Below are positions 8,967 to 17,855 of a DNA stretch of 64,000 nt, piece after piece. The stretch is from positions 692,515-756,514 of the forward strand of contig NZ_LMNI01000011.1 of the NCBI RefSeq assembly GCF_001422925.1, in the 5' to 3' direction. How positions within the stretch are numbered: the stretch's first letter is position 1; each line of letters starts with the position of its first letter. The notes beneath the pieces were generated by a model, which saw nothing but the letters and a program-made list of their open reading frames with translations, did no database searches and had not been told where the DNA came from. This DNA comes from Microbacterium sp. Leaf288 (GTDB lineage: Bacteria; Actinomycetota; Actinomycetes; Actinomycetales; Microbacteriaceae). The position numbers and the translations under genes were made by a program.

Positions 8967-10079
8967 GTGAGCGGCGACGGCGAGACCGCCGCGATCACCC
9001 AGGTGGTCCCCACGGGCTGGCGCGCCCGGCTCGATCTGCGCCCGCAGCTGTCGCGCGTGCGCGGGTCGGCGCTGGCCATCGTGCAGATCACGGTCGCCGC
9101 GGCCGCGGCGTGGGCCTTCGCGCACTACGTCGTGGGGCATCCGGCGCCGCTGCTCGCCGCGACGGTCACCATCACCAGTCTCGGCCTGGTGCGCGACGCC
9201 CGCCCGCGGCGCGTGCTCGAGACGGTGGTCGGGATGCTCGTCGGCATCCTCGTCGCGGAGGGTTTCGTCGTGCTCGTCGGACCCGGCTGGTGGCAGCTCG
9301 CGCTCGCCCTCGGGGTGACGCTGCTGGTCGCCCGCTTCCTCTCGCCCTATCCGCCGTTCGCGATCATGGCGGGCGTCCAGGCGTGCATCGTGATGTCCCT
9401 GCCGGCGACGGAGCCGTTCTCCCGGCTCATCGACGGCGCGGTGGGCGGCGTCGCCGCCCTGGCCGTGACCGCGCTCATCCCGCGCAATCCCCGCAGGGAG
9501 GAGGCGCGCGACGGGCACGCGGTCTTCGCGGCCGCGGACGCCGCGGCGCGTACCATCGTGCAGGCGCTGCGGCGGGGCGATGCGCTCCGGGCCGCCCGCG
9601 GCCTCGAGAAGGCGCGGGCGATCGCCCCGCGCATCGACGAGTGGCGCGCCTCGCTGGATTCCGGACTCGCCGTCGCCGGGTTCTCACCGTGGCTGCGCCC
9701 GCAGCGGGCCGAGCTGCGCCGGCACCACGCGGTGCTGCAGGCGATGGACTTCGCCACCCGCAACCTCCGGGTCGTCGCCCGGCGGGCGGTGTACCTCTGC
9801 GATGACGGTCGGCGACGTCCGGTGCCCGCCGAGGTGCTCGCCGAGCTCATGCGCGCCGCGGAGCTGGTGGGCGAGAGCCTCGACGACATCGCGCTGCAGC
9901 CGGCAGCACGTGAGGCGGTGCGCGCGGTCGCCGTGCGCCTCGACCCGGCGCAGATCCTCCCCGACGGTTCGCAGGGCGAGCAGAACCTCATCACCGCGAT
10001 GCGGCCGTTCGCGGTCGACCTCCTCACCGCGACCGGCATGTCCTCCACCGAGGCGCGTGCGGTGCTGCCCCGCGTGTGA
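8967..10079 (+). CDS. FUSC-family membrane protein (aromatic-acid exporter-like)
   Basis: 370 residues from a GTG start at 8967, preceded by AAGGGA. The N-terminal half has about five or six closely packed membrane helices (~35-165) with a GMLVGILVAE-type segment typical of the FUSC/DUF939 fold. The C-terminal half is a cytosolic helical domain rich in Arg and Ala. Family members (AaeB, YccS, plant ALMT) export aromatic or organic acids, but no substrate can be read from the sequence. It may be co-transcribed with ygfZ (11-bp gap). The convergent methyltransferase gene ends 18 bp downstream. Confidence 0.75.
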   Translation: MSGDGETAAITQVVPTGWRARLDLRPQLSRVRGSALAIVQITVAAAAAWAFAHYVVGHPAPLLAATVTITSLGLVRDARPRRVLETVVGMLVGILVAEGFVVLVGPGWWQLALALGVTLLVARFLSPYPPFAIMAGVQACIVMSLPATEPFSRLIDGAVGGVAALAVTALIPRNPRREEARDGHAVFAAADAAARTIVQALRRGDALRAARGLEKARAIAPRIDEWRASLDSGLAVAGFSPWLRPQRAELRRHHAVLQAMDFATRNLRVVARRAVYLCDDGRRRPVPAEVLAELMRAAELVGESLDDIALQPAAREAVRAVAVRLDPAQILPDGSQGEQNLITAMRPFAVDLLTATGMSSTEARAVLPRV

Positions 10080-10097
10080 CGGACCGCGCGGCGCGGC

Positions 10098-10916
10098 TCA
10101 GCGCGGGGCCACGGCATCCCACGGCACGGTGACCTCGCCGAGGCGCCACCGCGACCGCTCGAGGACCGGCCAGCCGCCGTCGACCAGCGCCGACAGCGCC
10201 GTGCGCCAGCGGTGCACCGGGCCGAAGGGGGACACGCTCGCCGCGCGCTCCCACTCCGCGTCGAGGGCCGCGAGGAACGCGTGCACGGGCTCGCCGGGGA
10301 CGTTGCGGTGGATGAGGGCCTTCGGGAGCCGCTCCGCGGCGATGGACGGATGCTGCAGCCCGGCCAGCCGCAGCGACACCGTCAGCGTGCGCGGCACGGC
10401 GTCGGGGCCGAGCGCGACCCAGGTCGCGATGCGGCCGATCTCGTCGCACGTGCCCTCGACGAGGAGTCCGTCCCGCGCGAGGCGCGCGCACATCGTCGCC
10501 CACGCTGCCGCGACCTCCGACTCGTCGTACTGCCGCAGCACGTTGAACGCCCGCACGACGGCCGGGCGTCGTCCGCCGGGGACGGGCACCTCGAAGCCGC
10601 CGCGCCCGAAGGACACGTGCGCGTCGGGGGCGAACGACGTGCCGCCCGCGCGCACCTGCTCGAGCTGGGCGCGCGCCCGCGCGACGCGCGCGGGGTCGAT
10701 CTCCAGTCCCAGGACCTCGACGTCCGCCCGGGCAGCGACGAGGCGCGCGTACAGCTCCAGCGCCGTCACGCCGCTCGCGCCGTAACCCAGGTCGACCACG
10801 AGCGGATCGGCGGCGCGGCGCAGCGCGGGATGACGCGCGATCCAGCGGTCCACGCGTCGCAGCCGATTGGTGCCGGTGGTGCCGCGCGTGATCTGCCCGA
10901 CCGGTCCCCGCGCCAT
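10098..10916 (-). CDS. Class I SAM-dependent methyltransferase, substrate unknown
   Basis: 272 residues. The Rossmann motif I is visible as VVDLGYGASGV near residue 40 and the acidic end of strand 2 as LGLEIDP near 70. The remainder lacks signatures that would name a substrate. The start is taken at the ATG at 10916, before MARGPVGQITRG; upstream in-frame codons look non-coding. It is divergent from the phosphoglycerate mutase gene, with 70 bp between starts. Confidence 0.7.
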   Translation of the reverse strand: MARGPVGQITRGTTGTNRLRRVDRWIARHPALRRAADPLVVDLGYGASGVTALELYARLVAARADVEVLGLEIDPARVARARAQLEQVRAGGTSFAPDAHVSFGRGGFEVPVPGGRRPAVVRAFNVLRQYDESEVAAAWATMCARLARDGLLVEGTCDEIGRIATWVALGPDAVPRTLTVSLRLAGLQHPSIAAERLPKALIHRNVPGEPVHAFLAALDAEWERAASVSPFGPVHRWRTALSALVDGGWPVLERSRWRLGEVTVPWDAVAPR

Positions 10917-10973
10917 GCCTCCATGATGCCAGCCGCACCCGTCACAGCAGCGGGAGGCGGCACGCGGCGCGGA

Positions 10974-10979
10974 TATCAT
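10974..10979 (+). promoter_or_regulatory. -10 box (TATCAT) of gpmA
   Basis: TATCAT ends 8 nt before the ATG at 10987. This supports that ATG over the in-frame ATG at 10978, which lies inside the box, and suggests a leaderless transcript. Confidence 0.45.
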
Positions 10980-10986
10980 GGGGCGC

Positions 10987-11736
10987 ATGACCGCGCCCTA
11001 CACGCTGATCCTCCTCCGACACGGCCAGAGCGAGTGGAACAAGACCAACCAGTTCACGGGCTGGGTCGACGTCCGCCTCACCGACCAGGGCAAGGCCGAA
11101 GCCCAGCGCGGCGGCGAGCTGCTCGCCGAGTCCGGCATCCTTCCCGACGTGCTGCACACCTCCGTGCTCAGCCGCGCCATCCAGACCGCCGACATCGCCC
11201 TCGACGCGGCAGACCGCCTCTGGATCCCCGTCAAGCGCTCGTGGCGCCTCAACGAGCGCCACTACGGCGCTCTGCAGGGCAAGGACAAGGCGCAGACCCT
11301 CGAAGAGTTCGGCAACGACCAGTTCATGCTGTGGCGCCGCTCCTTCGACGTCCCGCCGCCGCCTCTGGCCGCCGACGACCAGTACAGCCAGGTGGGCGAC
11401 CCGCGCTACGTGGGCATCGACGGCGAGGTGCCCGACACCGAGTCGCTCAAGATCGTGATCGACCGCATGCTGCCGTACTGGCACAGCGACATCGTTCCCG
11501 ACCTCAAGGCCGGCAAGACGGTGCTCGTGACGGCGCACGGCAACTCCCTGCGCGGCCTCGTGAAGCACCTCGACGGCATCAGCGACGCCGACATCGCCGA
11601 GCTCAACATCCCCACGGGCATCCCGCTGGTGTACCGCCTCGACGAGAACCTCGAGCCCCTCGGACCGGGCGAGTACCTCGACCCCGAGGCCGCGGCTGCC
11701 GGCGCTGCCGCAGTCGCGAACCAGGGCAAGGCCTGA
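10987..11736 (+). CDS. gpmA: 2,3-bisphosphoglycerate-dependent phosphoglycerate mutase
   Basis: 249 residues. It interconverts 3- and 2-phosphoglycerate in glycolysis via a phosphohistidine. The catalytic [10 protein letters not shown] motif is at the N-terminus, with ERHYGALQG in the middle and the second histidine in [10 protein letters not shown]. Length and motifs fit dPGM throughout. The gene is followed by a strong terminator, and next to it are phoU, senX3 and regX3, the arrangement found in mycobacteria. Confidence 0.95.
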   Translation: MTAPYTLILLRHGQSEWNKTNQFTGWVDVRLTDQGKAEAQRGGELLAESGILPDVLHTSVLSRAIQTADIALDAADRLWIPVKRSWRLNERHYGALQGKDKAQTLEEFGNDQFMLWRRSFDVPPPPLAADDQYSQVGDPRYVGIDGEVPDTESLKIVIDRMLPYWHSDIVPDLKAGKTVLVTAHGNSLRGLVKHLDGISDADIAELNIPTGIPLVYRLDENLEPLGPGEYLDPEAAAAGAAAVANQGKA

Positions 11737-11749
11737 TCTCAGAAACGAC

Positions 11750-11788
11750 GGAAGAGCGGATGCCTCCCCACGAGGCATCCGCTCTTCC
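11750..11788 (+). terminator. Rho-independent terminator after gpmA
   Basis: A perfect 17-bp inverted repeat (11750-11766 and 11772-11788) encloses a 5-nt loop and is followed by TTTTCTT. It lies 14 bp after the gpmA stop and before the end of the convergent phoU gene. Confidence 0.9.
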
Positions 11789-11841
11789 TTTTCTTCGCCT
11801 TCGCAGCGGCAGCCCCCCAGCTGCAGGCCGCGTGACGGGCT

Positions 11842-12522
11842 CTAGAGGGACGGGGCGACGACGTCGATCGTGTCGGTGCTCGACGTCCAGTCCCCGGTCG
11901 ACAGGTAGGCGACCTTCTTCGCGACCGAGACCGCGTGGTCGCCGAAGCGCTCGTGGTAGCGGCTGGCCAGTGTGGCATCGACGGTGGCGGACGGATCGCC
12001 CTGCCAGCTGTCGCTCAGCACCTTCTCGAACACCGAGACGTGCAGCTCGTCGAGCTTGTCGTCGGCGTTGCGGATCTCGTCGATGAGGTCGCCGTCCTGC
12101 GTGCGCAGCAGCTCGGTGAGCTGGCGTGCCGCCTCGACGTCGAGTTCGCCCATCTTGAGGAACGTGGACTTGAGGCCCTTGGGGATGGCCCGCTCGGGGA
12201 AGCGCATGCGGGTGAGCTGGGCGATGTGCTCGGCGATGTCGCCCATGCGCTCGAGCGACGCGCTCATGCGCAGCGCGCTGACGACGATGCGCAGGTCGCG
12301 GGCGACCGGCTGCTGGCGGGCGAGGATCTCGATGGCGAGCTCGTCGAGCTCGACGGCCTTCTCGTCGATGACCGCGTCGGCCTCGATGACCTCCTCCGCG
12401 AGCGCGACGTCGCTCGTTCCGAACGCCCGCGTCGCCTTGTCGATGGCGATCGTGACGAGCTCGGCGATCTCGACGAGACGCCCCTGCACGTCCTCGAGGG
12501 ACTGGTGGAAGACTTCGCGCAT
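11842..12522 (-). CDS. phoU: Phosphate signalling protein PhoU
   Basis: 226 residues, the usual length, with the two three-helix PhoU repeats. Conserved metal-binding segments are visible as ERMGDIAEHIAQL in repeat 1 and RYHERFGDHAVSVAKKVAYL in repeat 2. PhoU couples the Pst phosphate importer to the sensor kinase so that the PHO regulon stays off when phosphate is plentiful. It is divergent from senX3 across a 165-bp region carrying a three-unit PHO-box-like repeat, implying control by RegX3. Confidence 0.95.
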   Translation of the reverse strand: MREVFHQSLEDVQGRLVEIAELVTIAIDKATRAFGTSDVALAEEVIEADAVIDEKAVELDELAIEILARQQPVARDLRIVVSALRMSASLERMGDIAEHIAQLTRMRFPERAIPKGLKSTFLKMGELDVEAARQLTELLRTQDGDLIDEIRNADDKLDELHVSVFEKVLSDSWQGDPSATVDATLASRYHERFGDHAVSVAKKVAYLSTGDWTSSTDTIDVVAPSL

Positions 12523-12582
12523 TCCGACGCACCTTTCATGGATGGGGGAGCTTTCGCCCGCGCCCCGGCCGATTGTCGTCAG

Positions 12583-12615
12583 CGAAGGTTAACGGACGGT
12601 GCCCCCGTGGTGAAC
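12583..12615 (-). promoter_or_regulatory. Putative PHO box (three 11-bp direct repeats) between phoU and senX3
   Basis: Reading toward phoU, GTTCACC, GGGCACC and GTTAACC begin exactly 11 bp apart (plus-strand cores 12609-12615, 12598-12604 and 12587-12593). Actinobacterial PhoP/RegX3 operators are 11-bp direct repeats of the GTTCACC type. The location, between the genes whose products sense phosphate, supports autoregulation by RegX3. Confidence 0.65.
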
Positions 12616-12675
12616 AGTACCGGGCGCGGGGGCCCGGCTCCCCGGCACGGTCCATTGTCCCGCGCGACGTGCCCC

Positions 12676-12681
12676 TACGCT
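12676..12681 (+). promoter_or_regulatory. -10 box (TACGCT) of senX3
   Basis: TACGCT ends 7 nt before the ATG at 12688, so the transcript is probably leaderless. Confidence 0.45.
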
Positions 12682-12687
12682 GGAGGC

Positions 12688-14160
12688 ATGGACACGACGC
12701 AGCTCGCGCTGCTCGCCCTCCTCGCGGGGATCATCATCGGCGGTTCGATCTCCGCCGTCGTCGTCGCGTCGATGCGGGCGCGTGACCGCGCGCATGCCGA
12801 GGGTTCGATCGAGATCCCGGACGGCGTGCGCGGCGTCCTTCATGGCATGGACGATGCCGCCGTCGTGGTGGACGCGTCGTTCACCGTGCTGGCCGCGTCC
12901 GCTCCGGCCGCGGCGTTCGAGCTGCTCGAAGGCGGCACGCTCCCCACCGACGAGCTGCGGACCCTCGCGCGCCGCGTGCGGACCACCGACGCCGAGGTCA
13001 CCGAGGCGAGCGCGACGGAGACGATGCGGCTGCGCCGTGGTGCCCCGCCGGCCGAGCCTCGCCTCGTGGCCGTGCGCGCGTCGCGCATCTCGCCCCGGCT
13101 CACCCTCCTCGTGCTGCGCGACATCTCAGAGCGCGAACGCGTCGAGGAGATGCGTCGCGACTTCGTGGCGAACACGAGCCACGAGCTCAAGACACCCGTC
13201 GGCGCGGTGAGCCTGCTCGCCGAGGCGATCGAGTCGGCGGCAGACGATCCGCCGCAGGTGCGGATCTTCGCGACGCGGCTGCAGGCGGAGGCCAACCGGC
13301 TGGCGCTGCTGACCTCGCGCATCATGAACCTGTCCCGGCTGCAGGCTGCGGACGAGCTGCCGCAGCAGGACGTCTCGATCGACGAGGTCGTGGCGTCGGC
13401 CCTCGACGCGCACGCGATCCAGGCGGACTCCGCCGGCGTCGAGGTGATGCGCGGCGGCGCGCGCGGTCTCTACGTGCATGGCGATGCACAGGTGCTGAGC
13501 GAGGCGGTCGGCAACCTCATCGCCAACGCCATCGCGTATTCGCCGCGGGGCTCGAGCGTCGGCGTCGGGATCAAGGCCGCCGACCGCGTCGTCGAGATCG
13601 CCGTGACGGACCGCGGCATCGGCATCGCCGAGGGCGAGCAGGACCGCGTCTTCGAGCGCTTCTACCGGTCCGATCCCGCGCGCGCCCGCCGCACCGGCGG
13701 CAGTGGGCTCGGCCTCTCCATCGTCAAGCACGCGGTGCAGCGGCACGGCGGCGAGGTGCGCCTGTGGTCGCGCCCGGGTCGTGGATCCACATTCACGATC
13801 CGCCTGCCCCAGATCGACGCGCCCGACCTCGAACCGGTGCCCAAGCGCGGGCGCAAGAAGAAGCGGCCCGCCGCTGAGGTGACCGCCGCCGAGGCTGCGT
13901 CAGTCGACGCGGAGGTCGCGCCTGCCGCCGTCGCGGCAGCGCCTGCCGCCGCTCCGGCCGCGAAGAGCGCTCCGGTCGCGAAGAGCGCTCCGGTCGCGAA
14001 GAGCGCTCCGGCCGCGCCCGCGGTGAAGCGGGCCGCTTCCGCCCGCGCGGCCAAGCCTGCGGCACCTGCCCGCGCGGCCACGTCCGCTGCGCCCCAGACT
14101 CCCGTCGGTCCTGCCGGCGGTCACAATCCCGCATCCGTCGCGAATGGAGACCCCGCATGA
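12688..14160 (+). CDS. senX3: Phosphate-sensing histidine kinase SenX3
   Basis: 490 residues. A single N-terminal membrane helix (~6-28) is followed by a PAS-like sensor region (~50-150). The dimerisation/phospho-acceptor domain has H165 in TSHELKTP. The HATPase domain shows the N box (LIANAIAYSP), G1 (DRGIGIAEGEQ) and G2 (GGSGLGLSIVKHA). After the catalytic core ends near residue 372 comes an unusual ~118-residue Ala/Pro/Lys-rich tail with 18-bp DNA repeats. It phosphorylates RegX3, whose gene overlaps the stop by 4 bp. Kinase activity in this family is held down by PhoU and the Pst system when phosphate is high. Confidence 0.92.
   Translation: MDTTQLALLALLAGIIIGGSISAVVVASMRARDRAHAEGSIEIPDGVRGVLHGMDDAAVVVDASFTVLAASAPAAAFELLEGGTLPTDELRTLARRVRTTDAEVTEASATETMRLRRGAPPAEPRLVAVRASRISPRLTLLVLRDISERERVEEMRRDFVANTSHELKTPVGAVSLLAEAIESAADDPPQVRIFATRLQAEANRLALLTSRIMNLSRLQAADELPQQDVSIDEVVASALDAHAIQADSAGVEVMRGGARGLYVHGDAQVLSEAVGNLIANAIAYSPRGSSVGVGIKAADRVVEIAVTDRGIGIAEGEQDRVFERFYRSDPARARRTGGSGLGLSIVKHAVQRHGGEVRLWSRPGRGSTFTIRLPQIDAPDLEPVPKRGRKKKRPAAEVTAAEAASVDAEVAPAAVAAAPAAAPAAKSAPVAKSAPVAKSAPAAPAVKRAASARAAKPAAPARAATSAAPQTPVGPAGGHNPASVANGDPA
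13960..14013 (+). repeat. Three tandem 18-bp repeats inside senX3
   Basis: Three near-identical copies (13960-13977, 13978-13995, 13996-14013; the last differs by one base) encode AKSAPV/AKSAPV/AKSAPA in the disordered C-terminal tail. Confidence 0.9.
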
Positions 14161-14840
14161 CCCGCGTCCTGATCGTCGAGGACGAGCCAGACCTCGCCGA
14201 CCCGCTCGCCTACCTCCTTCGTCGCGAAGGCTACGAGGTCGAGATCGCCGAAGACGGCCCGACCGCGCTGACCGCGTTCCGCGAGCGCGGCGCCGACATC
14301 GTGCTCCTCGACCTCATGCTGCCCGGAATGCCGGGCACCGAGGTGTGCCGCCAGATCCGGGTCAACTCGGCCGTGCCGATCATCATGCTGACCGCCAAGG
14401 ACTCCGAGGTCGACATCGTGGTGGGCCTCGAGCTCGGCGCCGACGACTACGTCACCAAGCCGTACTCCGCCCGCGAGCTGCTCGCCCGTATGCGCGCCGT
14501 GCTGCGACGGTTCTCGCAGATCGACGCCGACCTCGAGGACCGCGTGCTCGAAGGCGGTCGCGTCGTGCTCGACATCGACCGTCACACCGTCGCCGTCGAG
14601 GGTGGCGAGATCAACATGCCGCTCAAGGAATTCGAGCTGCTCGAGGTGCTCATGCGCAACGCGGGCCGCGTGCTCACGCGGGGCCAGCTCATCGACCGCG
14701 TGTGGGGAAGCGACTACTTCGGCGACACGAAGACCCTCGATGTGCACATCAAGCGGATCCGCTCCCGCATCGAGAAGAACCCCGGCTCGCCGGAGATGCT
14801 GGTGACCGTGCGCGGCCTCGGCTACCGCTTCGAGGGCTGA
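14157..14840 (+). CDS. regX3: Phosphate response regulator RegX3
   Basis: 227 residues. An N-terminal receiver domain has the acidic pocket (VEDEPD), phospho-acceptor D52 in LLDLMLPG, and the T/K switch residues (MLTAKD, DDYVTKPYS). A C-terminal OmpR winged helix follows (VLTRGQLIDRVWGSDYFGDTK region). It is the partner of SenX3, and its ATG overlaps the senX3 stop. RegX3 activates phosphate-scavenging genes under limitation. Candidate sites are the 11-bp repeats upstream of phoU and, more weakly, ppk. Confidence 0.95.
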   Translation: MTRVLIVEDEPDLADPLAYLLRREGYEVEIAEDGPTALTAFRERGADIVLLDLMLPGMPGTEVCRQIRVNSAVPIIMLTAKDSEVDIVVGLELGADDYVTKPYSARELLARMRAVLRRFSQIDADLEDRVLEGGRVVLDIDRHTVAVEGGEINMPLKEFELLEVLMRNAGRVLTRGQLIDRVWGSDYFGDTKTLDVHIKRIRSRIEKNPGSPEMLVTVRGLGYRFEG

Positions 14841-14846
14841 GGAACC

Positions 14847-14892
14847 GCAGACGAAAGAGGGCGCCCCGGGTGGGGCGCCCTCTTTCGTCTGC
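14847..14892. terminator. Bidirectional terminator between regX3 and the lipoprotein gene
   Basis: A perfect 21-bp inverted repeat (14847-14867 and 14872-14892) with a 4-nt loop. The arms contain A-rich and T-rich runs on either side (GAAAGAGG/CCTCTTTC), so it can serve both convergent genes. Confidence 0.85.
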
Positions 14893-14903
14893 GCGAGCGT
14901 CGC

Positions 14904-15371
14904 TCAGGGAGCGAGCGGTGCGAGGTAGTCGAGAGTCCCGTCCAGCACGGGCACCGAGACGAGCGCGCCCTCGGAGTCGCCGGACTGGAAGAACGTGGTG
15001 ATGTCGGTGCCGGGAAGGGCGTCGAGGTCCTCGACGAGCAGAGGCTCGTCCTCCTCGGAGCCGAGGCTCACGGTCGTGTTCGCGGGCACCCGCACGGTGA
15101 GCGTCGGGCCGCCCTCGCCGAACTCGATGTTGAGGGTCTGCGAGTCCTCGGTCTGGTTGATCAGCGCGGCGACGAAGTTGCCCTCGGACCCGTCCTCATT
15201 GGCGACGATCTGGGCGTTGCGCACCTCGACGGGACCGGCCTCGTGGACGTTCGTGCCCTCCGCCGCGGAATACGGGATCGTGGTCGCCTGCGGCGAGATC
15301 ATGCTGCACCCGGTCGTCGTGAGGACGAGTGCGCCCCCGATGGCCAGCGACGCGATGAGGCGGCGGTTCAC
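14904..15371 (-). CDS. LpqE-like lipoprotein
   Basis: 155 residues from a GTG at 15371, chosen for its GGAGG ribosome site. A signal peptide ends in a lipobox (LTTTGC, Cys about residue 21), so it is anchored on the outer face of the membrane. The mature part is a short beta-rich domain (~30-150) with an SLGSEEDEPLLV segment. Its position, divergent from carD, is that of mycobacterial lpqE, the main reason for the name. No metal-binding Met/His pattern is evident, so a PCuAC-type copper role is not supported. Function unknown. Confidence 0.7.
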   Translation of the reverse strand: MNRRLIASLAIGGALVLTTTGCSMISPQATTIPYSAAEGTNVHEAGPVEVRNAQIVANEDGSEGNFVAALINQTEDSQTLNIEFGEGGPTLTVRVPANTTVSLGSEEDEPLLVEDLDALPGTDITTFFQSGDSEGALVSVPVLDGTLDYLAPLAP

Positions 15372-15516
15372 GGATCCTCCATAAGACGGCTGACGGTTCT
15401 CCAGCATTCTAGGGGCTCGCGATGCACCGCGCGGAGCACCGCCTCGGCCGGAGGGCGGAGAACCTTAGCGTATTTCGCCTGTGGTATCCTGGAGGTTGCC
15501 GAAAGGACATAACTCC

Positions 15517-15999
15517 ATGCTTTTTGAGGTTGGCGAGACGGTCGTCTACCCCCACCACGGGGCGGCTACGATCATCGAGGTCAAAGACCGGATCATCAAG
15601 GGCGAGACGAAGAAGTACCTGAAGCTCAACGTCACGCAGGGTGATCTCATCATCGAAGTCCCCGCAGAGAACGTCGACCTTGTCGGCGTCCGAGACGTCA
15701 TCGGCAAGGAGGGCCTCGACAAGGTCTTCGAGGTGTTGCGCGCTCCGTTCACGGAGGAGCCGACCAACTGGTCGCGCCGCTACAAGGCGAACCTCGAGAA
15801 GCTCGCCTCCGGTGATGTCATCAAGGTCAGCGAGGTCGTGCGAGACCTCTGGCGCCGCGATCAGGACCGCGGCCTGTCGGCCGGAGAGAAGCGCATGCTC
15901 GCCAAGGCGAAGCAGATTCTGATCTCCGAGCTGGCCCTGGCGGAGAAGACCGACGAGGAGAAGGCGAGCGTTCTCCTCGACGAGGTCCTCGCGAGCTGA
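15517..15999 (+). CDS. carD: RNA polymerase-binding transcription factor CarD
   Basis: 160 residues. The N-terminal RNAP-interacting Tudor-like domain ([13 protein letters not shown]) binds the beta subunit. The C-terminal helical domain carries the conserved Trp in [17 protein letters not shown] that wedges the upstream edge of the transcription bubble. CarD stabilises open complexes at rRNA and many housekeeping promoters and is essential in mycobacteria. The ATG is preceded by GAAAGGA. A TATCCT -10 candidate lies at 15485-15490, but I find no good -35. Confidence 0.97.
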   Translation: MLFEVGETVVYPHHGAATIIEVKDRIIKGETKKYLKLNVTQGDLIIEVPAENVDLVGVRDVIGKEGLDKVFEVLRAPFTEEPTNWSRRYKANLEKLASGDVIKVSEVVRDLWRRDQDRGLSAGEKRMLAKAKQILISELALAEKTDEEKASVLLDEVLAS

Positions 16000-16007
16000 G
16001 ACTCCTG

Positions 16008-16034
16008 GAACGGCGCCCCGATGGGGCGCCGTTC
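16008..16034 (+). terminator. Terminator-like hairpin after carD
   Basis: A perfect 12-bp inverted repeat (16008-16019 and 16023-16034) with a 3-nt loop, 8 bp after the carD stop. Only a short T-run follows. Confidence 0.7.
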
Positions 16035-16093
16035 TGCTGTGCGCACCCGATTCCGGCCGGCCGGACGCGCACGGCGCCGCCCGCCGATCGCGA

Positions 16094-16099
16094 TAGCGT
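16094..16099 (+). promoter_or_regulatory. -10 box (TAGCGT) of ispDF
   Basis: TAGCGT ends 7 nt before the GTG at 16106, consistent with a leaderless transcript. Confidence 0.45.
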
Positions 16100-16105
16100 G
16101 AACGG

Positions 16106-17308
16106 GTGAGCATCACTCCCGTGCCGCGCGTCGGCGTCATCGTCGTGGCCGCCGGATCCGGCACCCGACTGGGCGCCGGAGCGCCGAAAGCGTTCGTCGG
16201 CATCGACGGGAGCAGCATCCTGCGTCACGCCCTCGAGGGCGTGTTCGCCGCCCCGCTCGCGCAGGTCGTGATCGTCGCCCCCGCCGGGCGCGAGGGCGAC
16301 GCGCTGAGCGAGGCACTGGCCACCGCGGGGGACCGGCGAGAGCTGGCGTCGGTGGTCGCGGGCGGCGACACCCGCCAGGCCTCCGTGGCCGCCGGTCTCG
16401 CAGCCCTGTGGGCCGACGTCGAGGTCGTGCTGGTCCACGACGCGGCACGCGCCCTCACCCCGGCCGAGGTCTTCGAGCGCGTCATCACCGCGATCGACGG
16501 CGGCGCGGTCGGCGCGATCCCCGTGCTCCCGGTCATCGACACGATCAAGCGCGTCGCGGGTGACGAGATCGTCGCCGCGGTCGACCGCGCCGAGCTCGCC
16601 GCGGCGCAGACGCCGCAGGCCTTCCGGCGAGACGTGCTCGACGCGGCATACGACGCCGCCACGACGGAGTTCACCGACGACGCCGCCCTGGTCGCCGAGG
16701 CCGGGCATGCCGTCGCGGCCGTGCCGGGGCATCCGCTCGCCTTCAAGATCACCACCGCGGCGGACCTCGATCGCGCGCGCCACCTGATCGCCGGGCCCGC
16801 ACCGCACGCCGCGGCACACCTCGGCGGTGCGCCGGCGCTTCCGCGCGTCGGCGTCGGCACGGATGTGCACGCGTTCGGCGGCGAGGGGACGCTGTGGCTC
16901 GCGGGACTCGAGTGGCCGGGTGAAGCGCCGCTGTCAGGGCACTCCGACGGCGACGCCGTCGCGCACGCGATCGTCGACGCCCTGCTGGCGGCCGCGGGCC
17001 TCGGTGACATCGGCACGCACTTCGGCACCGATCATCCCGAGTACGCCGGCGCGCACGCGGGCGCGTTCCTGACGCGCACCGTTGCGCTCCTCGGGGAAGC
17101 GGGCTGGCGCGTCGGCAACATCTCGGTGCAGGTGCAGGCGAACCGGCCGCGATTCTCCGCACGCCGCGCCGAGGCCGAGCGCGCCCTGTCGGCCGCACTC
17201 GGCGGCGCGCCCGTGTCGGTCTCTGCGACGACGACCGACGGTCTCGGGTTCACCGGGCAGGGCGAGGGGGTCTCCGCGTTCGCCGTCGCCCTCGTCGTCC
17301 CGGCCTGA
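16106..17308 (+). CDS. ispDF: Bifunctional IspD/IspF (MEP isoprenoid pathway)
   Basis: 400 residues, a fusion of two enzymes of isoprenoid precursor synthesis. The N-terminal half (~1-230) is 2-C-methyl-D-erythritol 4-phosphate cytidylyltransferase: [16 protein letters not shown] is the CTP-binding loop and [10 protein letters not shown] the second motif. The C-terminal half (~245-400) is 2-C-methyl-D-erythritol 2,4-cyclodiphosphate synthase: GVGTDVHAF and [17 protein letters not shown] supply zinc ligands. The enzymes act at non-consecutive steps, with IspE between them elsewhere. The fusion is known in several bacterial groups. It lies directly after carD, as ispD and ispF do in mycobacteria. 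Confidence 0.95.
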   Translation: MSITPVPRVGVIVVAAGSGTRLGAGAPKAFVGIDGSSILRHALEGVFAAPLAQVVIVAPAGREGDALSEALATAGDRRELASVVAGGDTRQASVAAGLAALWADVEVVLVHDAARALTPAEVFERVITAIDGGAVGAIPVLPVIDTIKRVAGDEIVAAVDRAELAAAQTPQAFRRDVLDAAYDAATTEFTDDAALVAEAGHAVAAVPGHPLAFKITTAADLDRARHLIAGPAPHAAAHLGGAPALPRVGVGTDVHAFGGEGTLWLAGLEWPGEAPLSGHSDGDAVAHAIVDALLAAAGLGDIGTHFGTDHPEYAGAHAGAFLTRTVALLGEAGWRVGNISVQVQANRPRFSARRAEAERALSAALGGAPVSVSATTTDGLGFTGQGEGVSAFAVALVVPA

Positions 17309-17329
17309 TCGCTCCGCGGTCGCCGGGCG

Positions 17330-17797
17330 TCAGAGCGTGCGCGTCATGAACACCGAGAACGGGTCGAGCGCGTAGTCCTCGAAGGGACCGCAGACGACGA
17401 AGCCCTCGCTCTCGTAGAGGCGCTGCGCGGGGGCGAAGTCCTCGGTGGTCCCCGTCTCGAGCCACAGACTCGACATGCCGCGCCGGCGGGCGTCGTCGAC
17501 GATGTGGCGCAGCAGCGCGCGGCCGACGCCGGTGCCGCGGAACCTGTCATCCGTGCGCATCGACTTGATCTCGCCGCGGTCGGCGTCGAGCGCCTTCAGC
17601 GCGCCGACGCCCGCGAGCTCGCCGTCGATCCACGCCGTCCAGACCGAGAGGGACGGATGCCGCAGCGCATCGATGCCGAGCGCATGCACGCTCTCGGGGG
17701 GAGAGGTGTCGTGCATCCCCGCCAGGTGCAGGGCGATGAGGTGCTGGGTGGCTTCGCCGCTCAGGTCGTCGGTGCGGATCTCGATGGTGCGCTGCAT
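17330..17797 (-). CDS. GNAT-family N-acetyltransferase
   Basis: 155 residues. The acetyl-CoA-binding motif A (R-x-x-G-x-G/A) is present as RFRGTGVGRALLRHI near residues 85-99, and the C-terminal GFVVCGPFEDYALDP segment is typical of small-molecule GNATs. The substrate cannot be deduced. The gene is convergent with ispDF (21-bp gap) and follows the DMT transporter gene on the same strand. Confidence 0.85.
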   Translation of the reverse strand: MQRTIEIRTDDLSGEATQHLIALHLAGMHDTSPPESVHALGIDALRHPSLSVWTAWIDGELAGVGALKALDADRGEIKSMRTDDRFRGTGVGRALLRHIVDDARRRGMSSLWLETGTTEDFAPAQRLYESEGFVVCGPFEDYALDPFSVFMTRTL

Positions 17798-17855
17798 GTC
17801 GCGCCCAGTGTGCCACGCGCCGGTTTCGGCCGTGTTTCCCGTCGTCGGCCCGGCT

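Noticed and set aside
13960..14013. Tandem repeats as a CRISPR array
   Set aside because: Contiguous 18-bp in-frame repeats with no spacers, inside senX3.
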